From Marthasterias glacialis (Eukaryota; Echinodermata; Asteroidea; Forcipulatida; Asteriidae), in assembly GCA_911728455.2 (NCBI GenBank), contig OU452219.1, positions 15,466,397-15,530,396 on the forward strand: a stretch of DNA of 64,000 bases, read 5' to 3'. Positions 1-11,110 of this stretch are shown piece by piece. A program made the translations under genes and the position numbers. Below the pieces are notes generated by a model. It saw only the letters and a program-made list of their open reading frames with translations. It was not told the DNA's origin and ran no database searches. Every line of letters begins with the position of its first letter. Position 1 is the stretch's first letter.

Positions 1-407
1 TGTCTTTCTGGCTGGGCCACCAAGTGGAGGTGGGGCTTCATCTTTCTGGCTCACTTCAAAATGGCAGTTTCATTTTGTTGCTCTCTGTATTAACCACAGC
101 TTGATTGAGGGATGTTAGGGTCGGATATTGTACCTGCTCCTCTTACAAATCCTCGCCGCTTTCACGAACCGACGAATCCGCGTATGCAGCAGCAACACAG
201 CATTTTAAGGAAAAAAGCGCATTTTGGAAATGTATTTTCGACGGTCTTTTTATCGAAAGTGTGAAATATTTTTCCAGCGATACGGAGGTGTATAAGTTCA
301 ATAACATAAGCAGACATATTTATTTCCTTTAACATTTTGTTACACAGCTGTTAAACTCGAAACAGATTCGATACTTCAGGAAAATGCACGATTGCACGAA
401 TTGCACG

Positions 408-577
408 ATTCGTTTACACACACAGTGCATGCATGCACGGAAGTTGTTTACACATCGTGCGCGGATTCGCCACTTGGTGAAAATGCAATATGCTGGGCGC
501 AATAGATTTGCCACACACAGCGCGCCATTCGTTTATACACACAGTGCATGGATTTGCCACTTTGTGTAAACGCAAAT
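408..577. repeat. Imperfect local duplication with a 14-bp palindrome
   Basis: A 24-bp segment at 408-431 recurs at 527-550 with one mismatch (ATTCGTTTAC... versus ATTCGTTTAT...). The segment 463-489 recurs at 550-577 with a few changes (GGATTCGCCACTT versus GGATTTGCCACTT). A third partial copy lies near 501-516. The perfect palindrome GTGCATGCATGCAC is at 425-438. CGTTTACACA also has inverted partners (TGTGTAAACG at 563-572), so the block could fold back on itself. It looks like a small diverged tandem or foldback repeat. Confidence 0.55.
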
Positions 578-1377
578 CCATAAATAATTTTGCAATTACC
601 ATAATTAGTCAACTATATGCTTTCAAGACTTACAATCAAGTACATTTAGAAAATTTTAAAAACAAAAAAAAGCTCTGCAAACTTATTTTGGACGGATTCA
701 TTGGTTGTTGAAAATGACGACGAAATAATCAATGATTGAATTCACACTTGTGTTTCTTGATGTCAACTTTGATGAAATATTTGTTGAATTTGACCCCTGC
801 TTCATAATGGCCAAACTTACCTTTGTCTATTTGCCTGCCGCCAGTTCTACTTCTTAATGGGTTTCCCGATAGATCAGACACATAAATTTTCTAAGTTTGT
901 AAGTTTCTTCAAACCTTGACAAGAGACTAAAAGGCTATTTTTTCTCTCTTGGAGGTTTATGTTTTCTTTGACAAGTTCTGGCGCAAAATCTAGAGCATCT
1001 GGAGTGTTTTGTCAAGATTGGTGTAATTAGTCATTTTTGAGGGGCATGTCAACCTGATACCCGAGATTGCGCATGGGGAAAACCTGGATACTGCTATAGC
1101 CTGGATGCAATCTTGATGATAACTGACAGCATTTCCATCATCAGACAAAATGCTATATTTATATAATCAGCGTTAGAAAGAGTTGAAATGAAGAAGGATG
1201 CACCACAAATTAATTATCTGAGATTGTTGTAGCAGCAACAACTTCAGGACCAAAGAAAGATTGGTTTTAAATCAAGTTTTAAGGTTGGCTCTCAATGAGT
1301 AATACAAACAAACAAAAAAGTAAAAAAATAAAAAAAAATTAATAATTTTTTTTAAATATCCCTACATGAAAAATGTT

Positions 1378-1394
1378 TGTGTGTGTGTGTGTGT
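1378..1394. repeat. (GT)n microsatellite
   Basis: A short uninterrupted GT dinucleotide run. Confidence 0.8.
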
Positions 1395-2572
1395 TTGACA
1401 AAATGCATCTAATGCTTGACTATGTAGTTTTTCTGTGTTACATCAGTGTGACTCCTTAATTTTTCCCGTTGCAATTTTCCTCATCTTGGCACGTAATCAG
1501 ACGGTGCCATGGGAGCAGTTCATGTAATTGAAGCAAGCATCTTTCCGACATTGTTCGGTCGTTCAAGAGCACAATGAATTAGCAGACCAGCCTCTGAATG
1601 GAAATGGTACCAGGATAAATGACGACCATTTTCATTTGTAATCATGGACTATTCAGAAGTACATGCTTGAAAGGAGTACCGCTTCCTCAAAACGTGATTA
1701 AAGCCATTACCAATCTACAGGGAAAACCAACATATGCATGTCTCCACTTATTCATCGTTTAAGAGCTCTGTAGATTAAGCGATGACATCCAAGTAAAGGA
1801 CAGTTGCAGACAATACCATTGAACTGATTTTTGTCTCGTGTATGATTGTTTGTGATATTTCATAGATGGTTTAGTTCAGTCAATTGATGTGAAGACAGTA
1901 AGCCTTGTAGATGGGTCTGTAGATGTTCAGTGGAGCATGATTAAAAGACATGAAATCTTATTATCGGGACGTAAGTTTGGTTTGATCCAAAGCTTTCCTG
2001 TCTGCCGTAGCCTCTTCCATTTTTATTAAAGGCTCTACGTTCCTGTCCATTTGTTCCATCTCTACGTGGCACATTATTTTCTCAATTCCACCATCTCACT
2101 TAACTCCATGTCAGACTGTTTACCTCGATACTACGGTACGTTGGGATTTTGTTCTCCGAGAGAGTGAGAGTGTCCACATTTCCATTCTGGCATTTCCCTT
2201 CCCGGCGGGACCACAAGTTTGTTTGCATCCAGGGACCCCCCTGTCATAAATATTCCCCCACAAAAGTTGATTCAAGATATGAAAGTTGTTCTGTACATAG
2301 TAAACTATCTCCCTGCCCGTTTTGAATTACCCACGGTTTGCTATCAGCCAGTGGAGCACGGGGTAACAGGAGCTGCCCCGAATATGGACAGGGAATTCAA
2401 AGAAAATAGGCCAGAACTGATAATTCTGCTTTGTGTTTATTCTAACGGTAGGGCTAATTTAATCTGTCCCTTCTCCATATTAACCCGAGGAGAGTTTTTT
2501 AGAACCACACATGAGCATATGCACGCCGATCCAAACAAACATTGGAACGTGTGTCCACAAACTCACTCGTTC

Positions 2573-2625
2573 TGCAATCTCTACTTTCTCTCCCTCCCTC
2601 TCACTCTCTCTCCCTCTCTCGTCTG
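2573..2625. repeat. CT-rich polypyrimidine tract
   Basis: About 50 bases that are almost entirely pyrimidine, with CTCTCTC blocks. It is simple sequence; any open frame across it is low complexity. Confidence 0.75.
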
Positions 2626-2801
2626 CACTCGCCAAATTATACAAGACTTGGGGAGTGGGGAAAAAATGTGGAGTTGGTGGTGGCAGGATTGTTAGCTTTG
2701 CTATTTACTGTGTTACCAGAAAACGTGTATGCGTGTGTGTGCACACTCCCCTACTAGTATGCAATGACTCAGTGCTATGCTCTGATTTTCTTCTTTTTTC
2801 A

Positions 2802-2825
2802 TTTTTTTTTTTTTTTTTTTTTTTT
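2802..2825. repeat. Poly-T run (24 T)
   Basis: An uninterrupted T run. It could be the A-tail of a minus-strand retroposed element, but no element body was recognised beside it. Confidence 0.8.
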
Positions 2826-3627
2826 ATAATTCTCAGCGTATTTCATTTGCTGCTTTGGTTGGGGGTGGAGGCCTAGATGTTTGAGGTAGACTTGTTTGCA
2901 GTGGAATCCATTCGTACAATGATGGAAGTGCCCCATGTTAGTATATAGAGAATCAGGAGAACGGTGGATCCGTTTCTCAAATATTCCACATGGTGTGTTG
3001 GGTTAACCCAGATTGACGCCTCCGCTCACCCGAAGCCTGTGACCCCTTGAACCTGGTGTGCAAGCAAGAAAAATGCGCTTGAATTTCAAAAATAGTTTTG
3101 CATTTTTATTTGCAGAACCTGATTTTAGTTGGAGGGGGCTGTCAGTTCACCTTAGTTTTTATTTAGCCTGGTTTGTTCACTGTATAGCCCTCACATCTTT
3201 TTGAGTGTGTGATGACAAACAAAATGTAGGTCAGACATGCTAGCAGCCAGCTCCGATGGCATACCCCATGACTTTCATCAGTAGTGTTCTTGTTAGTGTA
3301 GTCGCCAAGGACAAACGAAAAACAGTATTATTCATATCCACCACCCATATTTCAAGGTCATGATGCACTTTGGGTGAATAAAACGTCTGAAAATGCATCC
3401 ATTGACTTACATTATGGAAACACAAGAGATCCCATTAAAAATGTTAAGTTATGACTAACTGCATTGTGTTGACAATGAAAAAACAGTAGTAGTCTGCTTT
3501 TGTTTGTTTTTTATTTTTATGATACCTACAATTTAACTGGTAGTTAGTTAAATTATTCAACTCCCCATTGAGGGTTTACTGTAAACCAAGTAAGTTTTAT
3601 CAATCTTGGGATGCACAAAGACAAATT

Positions 3628-3699
3628 GACTAGAAAGGGATTTGAACCTGCGATCTCCGGGCTTACGTGCCGATGCTCTACCAACTGAGCTAACTAGCC
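3628..3699 (-). mobile_element. tRNA-derived SINE head or tRNA pseudogene
   Basis: Read on the minus strand, 72 nt fold partly as a tRNA. The acceptor ends GGCTAGT and TCTAGTC pair at six of seven positions, and the D arm GCTC...GAGC is intact. The pol III A box TAGCTCAGTTGG (3681-3692) and B box GGTTCAAATCC (3638-3648) match consensus. The T stem pairs poorly and the anticodon loop ACGTAAG lacks T33, so a working tRNA gene is unlikely. A SINE head is the better call, but the 3' boundary and target duplication were not found. Confidence 0.6.
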
Positions 3700-3700
3700 C

Positions 3701-4770
3701 GATCTTGGCAGTCTCCCTATTTTGTCAATATCTTTGTCAAAGTAAGTTTTGTGTCACCTATGATTTATTTGATGTCTTTTTCCTCCATAAATTAACAAGA
3801 GAGTATTGGTCCCCTCAAAAAAGAAGTGATACAAAAACAAAATTGACTTGCAACGATCCTGAACTAAAATTGGTTTTAAGGAATAGCGGATGTTAAGATC
3901 AACAAGGTTATTGATGTAATTTTCATTTGAGGCGAAATTGATTCGTAAACTTGTTCACATCTGGTCTCTGATAGCGGGGGCATGTTCATCAGCTACAATT
4001 TCCTTTGTGGATTGTCAGTTTGAGATTGAGTTATTCAATATCCCCTTCTGTTTCCTTCATTTCTGATACTTAAATCTGATAAACGGTTGGCACTTGACAT
4101 ACAGGTATAGCCTTACCAGAGTTGTTAGATGTCGTAGTACCTCCTATATCTTGTGCTTTGAAGAGCAGGCCCATTTTCACACGGCAGCTTAAAGCAGGAA
4201 ATAGTGCTTGACAAATTTCTTCATGGGAAAAATAGGCAGGGAATTAACAAAATGTACACACAATATGGTATTTTTTGCTTGTAATCATGTTAGCTGGTGA
4301 GCAAAAGCTGCAGCTGATGATTATGTTGAAAATTGTGTTATTCTAAATTTTTTAGTAATCAAGATGACATACAGCATTGGTTAGTGTAATAGAAAAAATA
4401 ACTGGTACAGTTTTCTAATTGAATAGATTAAAAAATAGATAAAAACGTTTTATGTTCTTTACTGAAGGATAACATATTATTGCATTTTTATGTGTTATTT
4501 TGTATGTAAATTGACTTATAAACTAACCAGAAGCTATTAAATCTTACTAATCAAAAAACCATGTGTTTAAAAGAGATTGCTATCAGGTGAAGTAGATGAA
4601 TGAAGTAGTTGTTGCGACGAAAGTTCATGCAGTATTTTTTAATTTTAGTTACTCTTTGAGTGCTACCATCGCCGTTTTTAGATTTATCTGTCAAACTTTA
4701 TTCCATCAGAGTCTGATTTCATAGAGATACTATAAGCAGCGATGAGACATTTGCAAGCTACAGTTTGAAC
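3701..4770. other. Non-coding, nothing recognised
   Basis: AT-rich sequence without a credible coding frame, RNA gene or repeat that I can name. Confidence 0.55.
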
Positions 4771-5095
4771 AATGTCTGGCACAACGACTTGCTTAGTCAC
4801 AAGCTACAGCTGAAATTTGAATTCCTCAGACATCTATGCTCAGACTATAGAGATGGTTGCTATGTCACATGATTCAGGGCAAGCTTTTGTGTAGCAACCT
4901 GCAAATGAGCAAACCCTGGTACCATTGTGAATGCCATATATGTATTCATTCAAAATTGTGTGGGAGTGTTTGTTGTCTCTTATGTAACTATGCAAAAAGC
5001 TTGCCCCCAAAAGATGTGGCGTAGCAGCTGTCTCCAGAGGAATTCAAACTTAAGCAGTAACTCTTGTGACTAAGCAAGTCATTATACCAGACATT
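4771..5095. mobile_element. Foldback-type MITE with long terminal inverted repeats
   Basis: The left end AATGTCTGGCACAACGACTT and the reverse complement of the right end, AATGTCTGGTATAATGACTT, match closely. Both continue with GCTTAGTCACAAG. Further inward, TTTGAATTCCTC and GGGCAAGCTTTT occur in both arms. The arms together are about 125 bp each with a central AT-rich loop of roughly 75 bp. There is no coding capacity, so it is non-autonomous. A clear target-site duplication was not seen, so the superfamily is undetermined. Confidence 0.75.
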
Positions 5096-6600
5096 ATTTT
5101 TTTAAATCTAACTAGCAAAGGGCGTCTTGCATGTTATCCTTTTTCATGATGCAACATTTCGTACTTAACTGGTCACATGGCCACAGACAACATTCATAAC
5201 ATTATTGAATGATACCAAAGATGTTTTTTTTGTGCTCAGCAACTCTTTCAACTGCACAGCTTATTGATCCTGTTTTTTCCATATGAAGTTTGACCTTGAT
5301 GATTCTTTATGGGTACAGTTGTCCAGATACTGGTACAGAAACCAGACTGTGAAGGTCTCATCTTATGTAAGGATTCTAAATCATCATCATCATCATCATC
5401 ATCAGTTTATCACTACCTATAAGGTACTGGTACTGACTTAGATCAGTAGCAACATGCATATTTGTTCTTGGTTTTTTTTTTTCACACAAATGTTTGAGCT
5501 CCTGGTATCTTACCAAGAATGTGTTCAGGATCATTAATTTGCGTAGTAGTATTAAACAAACATCTGTTTGTCTTTTGTGCAGTATATTGTTGTTGTTTTT
5601 TTCTGTCGTTTATTTTCAGCAATTTTGGCCTTGACATTTTTTTGTGTGATATTTACAGACCATCAGTCATATTTCACAAAAATCGCACAAAATGTGACTG
5701 CTGATAGTTACCCTGTATCATTTATCATATAGAAGCTGACTTTTTTGTGATCTTACATTATCCACCTTGCACATTATCCTTTCTTAAAAGTGATATTTTT
5801 GTTTGATGTGATCTGCTGTTATAAATGGGGTATGGTTCTTGTAAACATGGAAATTCTAATTTCTCATAAATTGCGTTTAAGCAGTTGGTGCCGGCTACCA
5901 TGTATCCACGAAAGTATTTTTTTGAGCCAGCAAACGGGTGAGGTTGAAACAGTCCATTGTGTAAAATCGGAATACCGGAACAAAGGCGGCCTAGACATTC
6001 CATGTAATGCTTCCCTTAACCCATACAAATAGGACAGATGGTGCTCAATATTTCACAGATTTTTGGCTATTGTGCAGGCGTTATTGTGTAATCTCCGATT
6101 CCAGATCTTTGTTCTTTTGTTCCAAGAAGAGGATTATGATACATAGAAAGGCTCCCACCATTTTTAATTCATTGTATTTCGGCTCAATGGAGGTAAGTCA
6201 AAGTGAACCAGGGTGCAGCCTTGGTTGTGAATTTAGTACCAATCACAGGTCATGAATTTGACATTTTCTTGAGAAAACAAAAATCTTGGTGCAGTAAAGA
6301 GAGTCTTTGTTCTCTTGGCACTGTCAAGTCAAAGTTTCTTTGTGCCAGCGGTACTCTCAAAGAAAATTTATACCGGCAATTCCGAGAAAATAATCCCATC
6401 AGGCTGGACGGGAACAGGTTAAAGAATCCTGGAGGCAACTGGTTAATAGCAAGGCTGTACAAATGAACTTTAATACTGAACCAGTTGCATTTTGGTTGTT
6501 TAAATAGTAAAGCCAGTGTTCCTGAGAGTTGTTTTTGGATTATCTGCTTTTATTTGACAGAAACCATGTGGAAAATAACAAGGAAAAATTTCAATTGTTG
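5096..6600. other. Non-coding, nothing gene-like
   Basis: It contains an ATC microsatellite (5380-5404) and short unsupported open frames. The frame near 6203-6466 is open for 87 codons but resembles nothing known and has no splice context. Confidence 0.55.
5380..5404. repeat. (ATC)n microsatellite
   Basis: About eight consecutive ATC trinucleotides. Confidence 0.85.
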
Positions 6601-6602
6601 CC

Positions 6603-6660
6603 AATATATTAATAATAATAATTATAATATTAGAAGCTTTATTTACATATGATAGCCATG
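6603..6660 (-). mobile_element. Possible LINE 3'-end relic (minus strand)
   Basis: On the minus strand the sequence reads ATGTAAATAAAGCTTCTAAT followed by an ATT/AAT-rich microsatellite-like tail. Many invertebrate non-LTR retrotransposons end in this way. No coding part was recognised next to it, so this is a weak call; it may be plain AT-rich simple sequence. Confidence 0.25.
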
Positions 6661-6939
6661 TCACTTAAAGATGATTTTTCAATAGGGCATCATTTAAAAG
6701 TCTAAAAACATAAAACTTAGAACAGGATTGGATAAAAACAAAGGTGAAGCATGCAATTAAGTAAACATACAATTAAAAGACAAATAAAATCCAGTCAGGG
6801 CGTATGAATAAAACAAAATAAAATAGACTGTATTACTACACACTCCAAAATACACCCCAGCCCAACCACCAAGACCCTAGAACCCCCACAACCCCAGGAG
6901 CTAACATGCAGCAAAATAAGATGCAAGATTTTACAAAAA

Positions 6940-6966
6940 GGGGGGGGGGGGGGGGGGGGGGGGGGG
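6940..6966. repeat. Poly-G run (27 G)
   Basis: An uninterrupted G run, the longest homopolymer of G or C in the window. It could form a G-quadruplex and is a place where assembly length may be unreliable. Confidence 0.9.
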
Positions 6967-9900
6967 ATAAGAATGAACAATCTTAGGTCAGTAGCTAGCG
7001 TAAACCTTGGACTATACAGGTTCATGTTTTGCGTGTTTTATCCTCCAGCAAGCCTGAATCCTTGTTATGATTGGTCAACGGATATGTCTCAGCGAAATCC
7101 TGCATTGCACCCTGCGTATTGAACGCATTGCATACTTGCTCACTGGAATGCCTTTAAACGTTTTAATATCAAGCACTGAACTGTCAGTGTTTATTAGAAC
7201 AGTAGTCCTCGAGACTAACTTTAAGTCCAATCTACAAGAATATAATTGTCTGAAAATCATGGGTTTTAAAATGTTGCTATTTCTAGAAATCTTAAAAAAA
7301 TCAGAACACCATTATATGGTTGAAACATTATGAAAGAGGAGAACCAACAGTTTTGTTTTGAGTCGTACCCACCCCACACCCCCCCAGCCAATACGCACTG
7401 TGAAGTACCAATAAAGTAGCTTCTCTGCATCCCATCATAGAAGCACTTGTGGGATTGTGAGATAACTCATAATGTAAGTCTCCCCATCACTTATTAATCT
7501 AAAAACATTGAAAGGAGTTGCAAATGGGAAGGCAAATATAAGTCATAATTCATTTATTCATAGTGTAGAACTCGGACGAGAACCCAAGACTTAAGGTGTG
7601 TTTTAACTGGAACTTTGTTTCTTGAATAATAAGTTTCCAAGAAATTAGTTTGGTCTGTTTGCCTGTTCAATGTTTGCACTTTGGGGTACTTGCATAACTC
7701 ATCATCCTTCTAAAGCTTTTATTACTTGTTTTGAGCAAATAACTCTTATTTCTTTGTCATTGTTGGTTTAAAAAAAGAACTTGGCCTTGCAAAAAATTTG
7801 ACTTGGTTTTAATGAGAGTTCAATCAGCGTTCATGTTTTTATTCAAATTTATACTTCAAGATTGATTGTACCAGTCAGCCCTCAGTTCTTTGTGCCGTGG
7901 AGCCGTCCAGTTCTTTGTGATCCAAACATTTTATAGTTGACTCTAAAATTAAATTCTTAAAACCTGGATGTACTGAAGTACTTTCAAAACATGGGCTCAT
8001 TTCTGTTTAAAGTCTAATAGATAAAATCAACTAGGTTTTCACCATCGATTCAAGATGATACATGATATACTGATATTAGCTGAAGGAAAGAAATTGACAA
8101 AGAGCTGGAGTGGTGACAGGAAAACTCTGGCATATTCCGTCGTTATTTGACACGTTATGTTAGCACAGCCAGCCATCCATCATTGTTAAATGACATCATT
8201 AATGCATAAGTCAAACAAAGCTTTAGCAATCCATCAAACCGTGTACCATTCATAAACCAAACAAGGCTCGGCCACAGCTAGTTAGAGTGACACAAAAATG
8301 ACTGATACATTTATTTTTAAAATGTACCACAGCCTTGCATTGTAGTGTGTCCCATCTTTTCTTACTCACCTCGCTGGGCAAGTTCTCTGGACCCGGGGCG
8401 GATCAAAGTGCACTTCGTGTCATACTTTTGAGGTCCTTGAAGCATCATTGTTCATCAATCCATCAGTTCAAAAGCAGGGAAAGTTGTCAGATATTTATGA
8501 TGTTTGTTTGGTTGGTTTACTGTCCCAGCAATGAGCAAACAAAGAGACGGCTTTTTCTTGATTTATTCTGTCAGCTCTTTTGTAATTTCAGCAGACTTTG
8601 TGAATAAACATTAATAATTGGTAAAGGCAAAACTCCAGGTTTGAAGTTATACTCAATGGAGATGAACTTAGATGTGTAGATCAAGTGGTCAAATAGGGGA
8701 GTTTGTAAGAATACCTTGGATTGGTCCTTGTATTGTAATTTCAGAGTTCAATCTAAATTGGTTAGATTTCAACTTTGCCTCAATTTTCCTTTCATTTTGC
8801 ATAATCCTGGAAATTAAGAGAATTGTGTCTTTTTAAAATACATTTGTTCAAAAAACTTGGACTAATAGTGGTATTTTGCATACTTTAAAATATTTGTAAT
8901 AAAGCCTTAATAAAAATGATTTCATTTTGACAAATCAACAAGTCTAATACTTAATAAACAGTCTTACATCTTATAACATGAAGTAGGCCTCAAGATAAAT
9001 CCATAAAAATAAAAATAAATAAATAAACTCACTGAGAGGAAACATTCCTAAGTCTCAAGGGGAGATTTGACTTTCGTAGTTCATACATAATTCATTATTT
9101 TTGTCATTCCCAAGCTTACCGCTCTTAAGTTTCAAAATTTACATCTGGAATGAATTTGTGTAAACACTACACAGTATCAAGTCAGAATAAAGTGCCTCAT
9201 AAATTTCAACATTTTGTAAATCTTGCTAAAAGAAGAAATATGTTGGGTTTGTTTTATAAAAAAAAAATTCTCACTAAGAGGGTCCTTAGTTTTTCATTGC
9301 ACCTTCGAATGCATGTTAACAGCTACATGTTTGCTGGATGATCAGTAGGACTGTGAAAATTATTGATAGAAATTAATTTCCTGTCAAGGTTTGTAGTAAC
9401 TGCGTGAAGAAAAAATATCTGTACTGCATCATCGTACTGTTTATAAAAAGGCTCGCAACGCAATGTCACCTTTGTCCGCAATCTTTCCCCAACAAAAGAC
9501 AAAAACAAAATACCAATGGAGCTGTACTCACGTTAGGCATCAATCAGCCCTCTCACGTTTCTAATTCAGCAACCCAACACCACCCATTCACGCAGTTTGT
9601 GTATATATGAGGAAAAACCCTAAGCCTGAAGAAACTCTAGTTGAATCACTAGCACTGGCCTGCTTTATACTTCAGTCTTTGTCACCATTGTTGCCCCTGG
9701 ATATAACACGAGTATCACGTTCTGTTTGTTTCTAAATTGCTTCAAAGACGGGTAAATGAGACTTTTTTTTTTTCCTTCAGTGTTTTTCTTTTGAAAAAAT
9801 GTATGTAGGAACACCACAAGTCTTCAAAAAGCGTATTTTGTGTATTTTTTTTCTTGGTTTCTTTTCTTCTTCTTTTTCAGAATTTGTTTAGACTTGTAAA

Positions 9901-10690
9901 ACAGGCAATGAAAGGCATGAATTCAACAATAATGGAGGGATGTCAGTTTTCTTTACTTCAGTTTCTAGTCATCTTTTTCATTCTACTCAGTCTGACTCAA
10001 CAACATGTGCGTTTGTGTTGTTCTCTGGACAAACATTTCCTCCCAAGAAAAAACCATGGAGACAGTCAAGATGTGACTTCTACTGGTGTCATGGCAATTC
10101 AGTGATGCATGAGTAGTTCTACACAATATTTCTCATCTATCATGGACTAGAACACTGAAACATTCGTAGTGTTCAGTATGTTATTGTTGACCCCGCCCTC
10201 TCCCCCCCCCCCATTCTAGAAAAAAATTTCAAGGGAAGAAACTTTTTTGTCCAAGCCTGGCAAGTCTCCCTTTGGAACTTGTTATTTTAGCAAATGGTTG
10301 CATTAGACTGAGGCTCGAACTAGTTCTTCGTTTCAGTAGTCACGCTTAATGAAAAATGACCCAAAATGTAAACAACTCAAACATAATACAACTGTAAATT
10401 TACAACAAAGCTGTATGATTGAAAGTCTGTATTGAGAATGGAATAAAGGGTTGGATATTTCCCAGACTGAAACAAAAAATGAAAATTCTGTCTTGATTTC
10501 TTACTGGATCAATAATACTTAAATGTATTCATTTTCAAATTACCGTGTTTGTTTTCTATTCGTAGCGTATATGTCATTCAATTTTCATTATCTCATCTTA
10601 TCTTCCCCAAATTTACACATAAAAGGATCAGCCCACTGTGCGGGACATCCATAATGGCTTGGGCTCAAATATCTGCCCAGTTGTATTTTG
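6967..10690. other. Non-coding, nothing recognised
   Basis: AT-rich sequence with a C-run at 10202-10212. No credible exon, RNA gene or named repeat was seen. Confidence 0.55.
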
Positions 10691-11110
10691 TAGGACGGCT
10701 GAATGGGACGTTGCTTGTCTGAGGCTGATTTGCTAGAATCGGACAGCCATTGTCAACGCTGTGTCGATAAGCTTCAAGCTCCAACAAGAGCAGAAAGAAA
10801 CCATTCAAAACCGAGTATGCTCTTCCTTCGCTGTGCGGTGAAGTACGACGGGGGCTGCTGTCGCCTTGCGAATTGTGTTAGTGAACGGGGAACGACAACA
10901 ATACACCAATAGAAAGATGAGACAAATGGGTCAATCAGCATTGTTCCAGAGGTGCAGCGCTGTACTGTGTACTTTTCATAACGGGCTCGTTTGGTTGTGA
11001 GACGTCATGTCGATTTGCCTCCCCCTTTTTTTCCTTTCAGCTGTGGTTTTCAATGGAGAGAAAGAGAGAAAAAAGGAAGCCCCTCTTCTTTGCATCTAAC
11101 AAAAAACTAA
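10690..11110. promoter_or_regulatory. CpG-richer block, possible regulatory element
   Basis: Base composition changes from AT-rich to markedly more GC- and CpG-containing sequence (for example GTACGACGGGGGCTGCTGTC). The longest open frame is 69 codons and unrecognised. The block could be a conserved enhancer or an untranslated exon. Composition is the only evidence. Confidence 0.2.

Larger units (their letters stand above)
1..3627. other. Non-coding AT-rich region
   Basis: The open frames here are short, are not supported by splice sites or known motifs, and are consistent with chance. Apart from the local repeats listed separately (408-577, 1378-1394, 2573-2625, 2802-2825), nothing was recognised. 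Confidence 0.6.

Noticed and set aside
2219-2695. 158-codon plus-strand open frame
   Set aside because: It starts at a non-ATG codon and crosses a CT-rich simple repeat; no domain was seen.
3352-3360. Extended half-site TCAAGGTCA (ERR/SF-1 type)
   Set aside because: Single 9-bp matches are expected by chance in a window of this size; no clustering.
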